17,162 nt of DNA from Bacillota bacterium (GTDB lineage Bacteria; Bacillota; Clostridia; Peptostreptococcales; Anaerovoracaceae), in NCBI GenBank assembly GCA_017431395.1, contig JAFRLD010000053.1:1-17162 (forward strand), written 5' to 3'. Below are positions 14,679 to 17,162 of this stretch, piece after piece. A model generated the notes under the pieces. The model did no database searches, was not told the DNA's origin, and worked only from the letters and a program-made list of their open reading frames with translations. Both the position numbers and the translations under genes were made by a program. Positions within the stretch are counted from its first letter, which is position 1. Each line of letters starts with the position of its first letter.

Positions 14679-14739
14679 GCGGACCAGCTTTTGTGGCACA
14701 AGGCACAGACAAAGGGGTAAAAATTTGTGGATTCGTACA

Positions 14740-14769
14740 AAAAACAGTTGACGGAAGTCAGCTGTTTTT
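14740..14769 (+). terminator. Rho-independent terminator of the dehydrogenase genes, overlapping the next promoter
   Basis: A 13-bp stem, AAAAACAGTTGAC (14740-14752) with GTCAGCTGTTTTT (14757-14769), loop GGAA, containing a single G-T wobble. The right arm ends in five T's, giving a U-tract. It lies 61 bp after the second dehydrogenase stop. The -35 of the next promoter (14748-14753) is formed by the inner left arm and first loop base. Confidence 0.85.
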
Positions 14770-14776
14770 GTATAAT
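14748..14776 (+). promoter_or_regulatory. Promoter of the T-box/symporter transcript
   Basis: -35 TTGACG (5 of 6), an exact 17-bp spacer and consensus -10 TATAAT (14771-14776). The predicted start is about 14783. It is the best-matching promoter in the window. Most of the spacer is the right arm and U-tract of the upstream terminator. Confidence 0.85.
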
Positions 14777-14782
14777 CATAAC

Positions 14783-15106
14783 ATCAAATTGAATATTAAA
14801 AGGCTGTGAAGAGAAAGAGTAACCTTCAGGAGACTGAACAGAGAGCTGCCGGGTGGTGAGAGGCGCGTAGTTACTGGGGACGAATACATCTTGGAGCCGC
14901 GCACCGAACGCGAGAGCAAGTAGGCTGCGACGGGTACGCCCGTGACAGCGTTAGGGTATAACCTTCCAGGACGGCAGAGAGCCGGCGCCGGTGAGGCCGG
15001 ACGAAGAGTACCTGATAAGGCTAGCTTCCGTGAGGAGGCAGTGAACTGAGGTGGTACCGCGGTTTGTCATTTCCGCCCTCTGTATGTGCAGAGGGCGTTA
15101 TTATTT
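14783..15106 (+). promoter_or_regulatory. T-box riboswitch leader, probable tyrosine (UAC) specifier
   Basis: Binds uncharged tRNA and controls read-through into the symporter gene. Stem I: lower helix GGCT (14802-14805) with AGCC (14895-14898), helix AAGA (14809-14812) with TCTT (14889-14892), and the loop-E pair AGTA (14818-14821) opposite GAA (14882-14884). TAC (14885-14887) and a purine A follow, the usual specifier plus 3' purine. The distal part has AGAGAG (14840-14845) and GGGTGGTGAG (14851-14860). A central hairpin ACGGG-TACG-CCCGT lies at 14930-14943. The T-box sequence GAGGTGGTACCGCGG (15048-15062) contains bulge TGGT (15052-15055), whose last T would pair with an A discriminator, as in tRNA-Tyr. 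The alternative frame reading ATC (Ile) would use bases needed for the lower helix. The only gene-free stretch over 300 bases (14679-15120) is filled by the terminator, promoter and this leader. Confidence 0.92.
15074..15106 (+). terminator. Regulated terminator of the T-box leader
   Basis: A perfect 9-bp stem CGCCCTCTG (15074-15082) with CAGAGGGCG (15089-15097), loop TATGTG, then TTATTATTT. It lies just upstream of the symporter's AGGAGG. It should form when the tRNA is charged. Confidence 0.85.
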
Positions 15107-15120
15107 AGGAGGAAACAGTT

Positions 15121-16704
15121 ATGGTAACAAAAATCCTGAGCATCATTATGCTGGTCATCTTCTTCACAGTGATGATCAGCGTCGGGATCCGGACAAGGAA
15201 GAAAGCCCGTTCGGTCTCCGGATTCGTACTCGGAAGCCGGCAGGTAGGCCCTTGGATCACGGCGTTTGCCTTCGGAACATCCTACTTCTCGGCGGTCATC
15301 TTCGTCGGATACGCCGGTCAGTTCGGATGGAACTTCGGAATGGCTTCGACCTGGGCAGGCCTTGGCAACGCCTTCATCGGATCGCTCCTGGCCTGGAACA
15401 TCCTGGGCCGGCGGACCAGGATCATGACCCAGCATCTGGACGCCAAGACCATGCCGGACTTCTTCGGCAAGCGGTTCGAATCCATTCCGATGAAGGTCAC
15501 GGCATCGGTGATCGTTTTTATCTTCCTGATCCCGTATACAGCGTCGCTCTACAACGGCCTGTCGTCGCTGTTCGGCCTGGTCTTTGATATCCCGTATTGG
15601 GTCGTCATCGCGCTGATGGCGGTGCTCACCGGATTTTACGTCGTATTCGGCGGCTATATGGCTACCGCCATCAATGACTTCATCCAGGGAATCATCATGC
15701 TGTTCGGCATCTGCGCCGTGATCGGTACGGTGCTCGCGGCGAACGGCGGTCTGGTGCCGGCTATGCAAAAGCTGTCCGCCATTCCTGCCGATGGCTGGGA
15801 CGGGGGCGCGTTCACGTCCTTCCTGGGCCCGGATCCGCTGGCACTGCTGTTCGTTGTGCTCCTCACATCCCTCGGGACCTGGGGCCTGCCGCAGATGGTC
15901 AACAAGTTCTATGCGATCCGAAGCGAGGAGGATATCCACAAAGGAACGATCATTTCGACCTTCTTCGCTATAGTCGTAGCAGGCGGGTGTTATTTCCTCG
16001 GTGGCTTTGGCCGGCTCTACGCGGATGAGATCGCTTACCAGTCGGACGGCGTGACTCCGCTCTTTGACACGATCGTTCCGTCCATGCTGTCCACGCTGCC
16101 GGCGCTGGTCATCGCCATCGTCATCGTGCTGGTGCTGTCCGCGTCCATGTCGACGCTGTCTTCACTGGTCCTGACCTCCAGCTCGACGTTCACGCTGGAT
16201 GTGATCGTACCGGCCAGCCACAATACCATCAATGAGGTGAAGCAGGTCTCCGTCATGAGGCTGTTCATCCTGTTCTTTATCCTGGTCTCCGCGGTCATCG
16301 CAGTCGTCAAGGACGCGCATCCGGAGATCACCTTCATCGCGCAGATGATGGGCGTTTCCTGGGGAGCGCTCGCGGGCTCCTTCCTGGCTCCGTTCCTCTA
16401 TGGCCTGTACTGGAAGGGTGTGACCAGGGCTTCCTGCTATGCCTGCTTCGTATGGGGCTGTGCCCTGATGATCATCCAGATGATCGTATCCCTCGGCGGC
16501 ATCGATGTGAGCGGCTGGGGACCGGTGCTCGGATATCTCTTCGCATCCTCCGTTCGCTCCGGCGTGATCGCCATGGTCGGATCCCTTATCATCGTGCCGG
16601 TGGTCAGCACGTTCACGAAGAAGCAGGATGCCAAGGCACTCGACGAGATGTTCGACTGCTACGATGTGAGGGTATCCGTCAAGCAGACCGAGGCACTGGA
16701 TTAG
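15121..16704 (+). CDS. Sodium:solute symporter, SSS (PutP-like) family; predicted tyrosine-responsive transporter
   Basis: A 527-residue inner-membrane protein with about 13 hydrophobic segments, a usual size for the family, expected to import a solute with Na+. Family marks: FGTSYFSAVIFVGYAG (51-66) in the unwound first core helix region, the signature GGYMATAINDFIQGIIM (177-193), and SASMSTLSS (340-348), which corresponds to the Na+-site helix of PutP-like proteins. A soluble C-terminal tail starts near residue 499. AGGAGG at 15107-15112 is 8 nt before ATG. It is the only complete gene after the T-box, so a tyrosine or tyrosine-peptide/precursor substrate is suggested by regulation only; SSS members otherwise carry proline, pantothenate, sugars and more. 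The family is secure and the substrate inferred. No terminator is visible before the next gene. Confidence 0.93.
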   Translation: MVTKILSIIMLVIFFTVMISVGIRTRKKARSVSGFVLGSRQVGPWITAFAFGTSYFSAVIFVGYAGQFGWNFGMASTWAGLGNAFIGSLLAWNILGRRTRIMTQHLDAKTMPDFFGKRFESIPMKVTASVIVFIFLIPYTASLYNGLSSLFGLVFDIPYWVVIALMAVLTGFYVVFGGYMATAINDFIQGIIMLFGICAVIGTVLAANGGLVPAMQKLSAIPADGWDGGAFTSFLGPDPLALLFVVLLTSLGTWGLPQMVNKFYAIRSEEDIHKGTIISTFFAIVVAGGCYFLGGFGRLYADEIAYQSDGVTPLFDTIVPSMLSTLPALVIAIVIVLVLSASMSTLSSLVLTSSSTFTLDVIVPASHNTINEVKQVSVMRLFILFFILVSAVIAVVKDAHPEITFIAQMMGVSWGALAGSFLAPFLYGLYWKGVTRASCYACFVWGCALMIIQMIVSLGGIDVSGWGPVLGYLFASSVRSGVIAMVGSLIIVPVVSTFTKKQDAKALDEMFDCYDVRVSVKQTEALD

Positions 16705-16716
16705 AACTCTCCTTCG

Positions 16717-16725
16717 TGATACAAT
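16717..16725 (+). promoter_or_regulatory. Candidate extended -10 promoter for a leaderless transcript of the lipoprotein gene
   Basis: TG-A-TACAAT (16717-16725) would start transcription near 16732, directly at the ATG at 16733. There is no recognisable -35 and no clear ribosome binding site. It is a single short motif, so treat it as weak. Confidence 0.25.
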
Positions 16726-16732
16726 CCGAAGT

Positions 16733-17162
16733 ATGAGAAAGGAAATCACAAAAAGAACAATTTGCTATACACTGATCGCTATGGCAGCGCTGCTCCTGAC
16801 CGGGCTGCTCGCTGCCTGCGGTCATGAGGAGGCGCAGAGCCCTGACTTGAAGTATTACGATAACGGATACGGAACCTACTTCGTTATCGGAACGAAGATC
16901 GAGCATCCGGCAGACCCGTCGACGAGTACGGTCGTGGACTGGTCCGGGGAGCCGGCGGCGAAGGCATCAGAGGATCATGATTTCATAGAAAAAAAGGGGA
17001 TCATATATAAGCATGGCGTGCGCACGGATGGGAAGGAAGAAGGAACGGCTTTGGACCTGCCCCTGAATCTGATGACCGGTAGCGATGGGGACGGGCCAAG
17101 ACCTGTGATCGTGCTCGTGCCGGGGGGAGGCTTCATCACCTGCCGGATCGATGATAAGTATA
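16733..17162 (+). CDS. Putative lipoprotein with alpha/beta-hydrolase (esterase-like) start; truncated by window end
   Basis: The frame is open from ATG 16733 to the edge (143 residues seen, no stop). A positively charged N-terminus (MRKEITKR) and hydrophobic segment lead to a lipobox LAAC with C29, so the protein is probably a lipid-anchored surface protein. A D/E-rich linker follows, and near 125-135 the sequence VIVLVPGGGF resembles the strand plus HGGG-type oxyanion loop of esterases/lipases of the alpha/beta-hydrolase fold. The catalytic serine would lie outside the window. The start lacks a good ribosome binding site; the alternative ATG at 16781 would remove the charged part of the signal peptide and also lacks one. 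It starts 28 bp after the symporter stop, so it may be co-transcribed with it. Confidence 0.75.
   Translation, partial: MRKEITKRTICYTLIAMAALLLTGLLAACGHEEAQSPDLKYYDNGYGTYFVIGTKIEHPADPSTSTVVDWSGEPAAKASEDHDFIEKKGIIYKHGVRTDGKEEGTALDLPLNLMTGSDGDGPRPVIVLVPGGGFITCRIDDKY

Noticed and set aside
14888..14890. ATC (Ile) as the T-box specifier
   Set aside because: It would begin one base beyond GAA-TAC and remove bases pairing AAGA with TCTT below the loop; TAC followed by a purine fits the usual loop geometry better. Not excluded without modelling.
15067..15939. Minus-strand open frame of 290 codons opposite the symporter
   Set aside because: Its translation is a highly charged, low-information H/D/R/E-rich sequence typical of antisense to a membrane protein, and it runs across the T-box terminator.

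Overview
The window looks like a chromosomal stretch from an anaerobic, G+C-rich member of the Firmicutes, most likely a clostridial amino-acid fermenter. Support comes from the gene content (pyruvate:ferredoxin oxidoreductase, a Nfn-type transhydrogenase, a very cysteine-rich polyferredoxin), purine-rich AGGAGG-type ribosome binding sites, TTGACA/TATAAT promoters, and a T-box riboswitch. I cannot name a genus from sequence reading alone.

Layout. (1) 2-307: the 3' end of an unrecognised gene; its last codons contain the promoter of a CPA2-type cation:proton antiporter (349-2652), which ends in a clear terminator. (2) 2813-10126: a four-gene redox operon with its own promoter and terminator. 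It encodes a soluble RnfB-like polyferredoxin with a duplicated cluster-binding half, NifJ, and the small and large subunits of NfnAB. Pyruvate oxidation would reduce ferredoxin, the polyferredoxin could carry or pool those electrons, and Nfn would couple them with NADH to make NADPH. The genes are packed with a 2-bp gap, a 17-bp gap and an 8-bp overlap. (3) 10153-10770: a small C39-like putative cysteine peptidase fold, convergent with and overlapping an AraC-family regulator (10754-11836, minus strand). (4) 11843-14769: the regulator's divergent promoter region, then two tandem saccharopine-dehydrogenase-like paralogues, ending in a 13-bp terminator hairpin. (5) 14748-16704: a promoter whose -35 box lies inside that terminator hairpin, a T-box leader with a probable tyrosine (UAC) specifier, and a sodium:solute symporter (SSS family). 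(6) 16733 to the edge: the start of a lipoprotein with an alpha/beta-hydrolase-like oxyanion motif.

The most promising points for follow-up are the roughly nine-cluster polyferredoxin tied to PFOR and Nfn, the tandem dehydrogenase pair of unknown substrate next to an AraC regulator, and the probable Tyr T-box controlling an SSS transporter from a promoter fused to the preceding terminator. The rest is ordinary housekeeping metabolism. No rRNA, tRNA, CRISPR array, insertion sequence or phage gene was seen.
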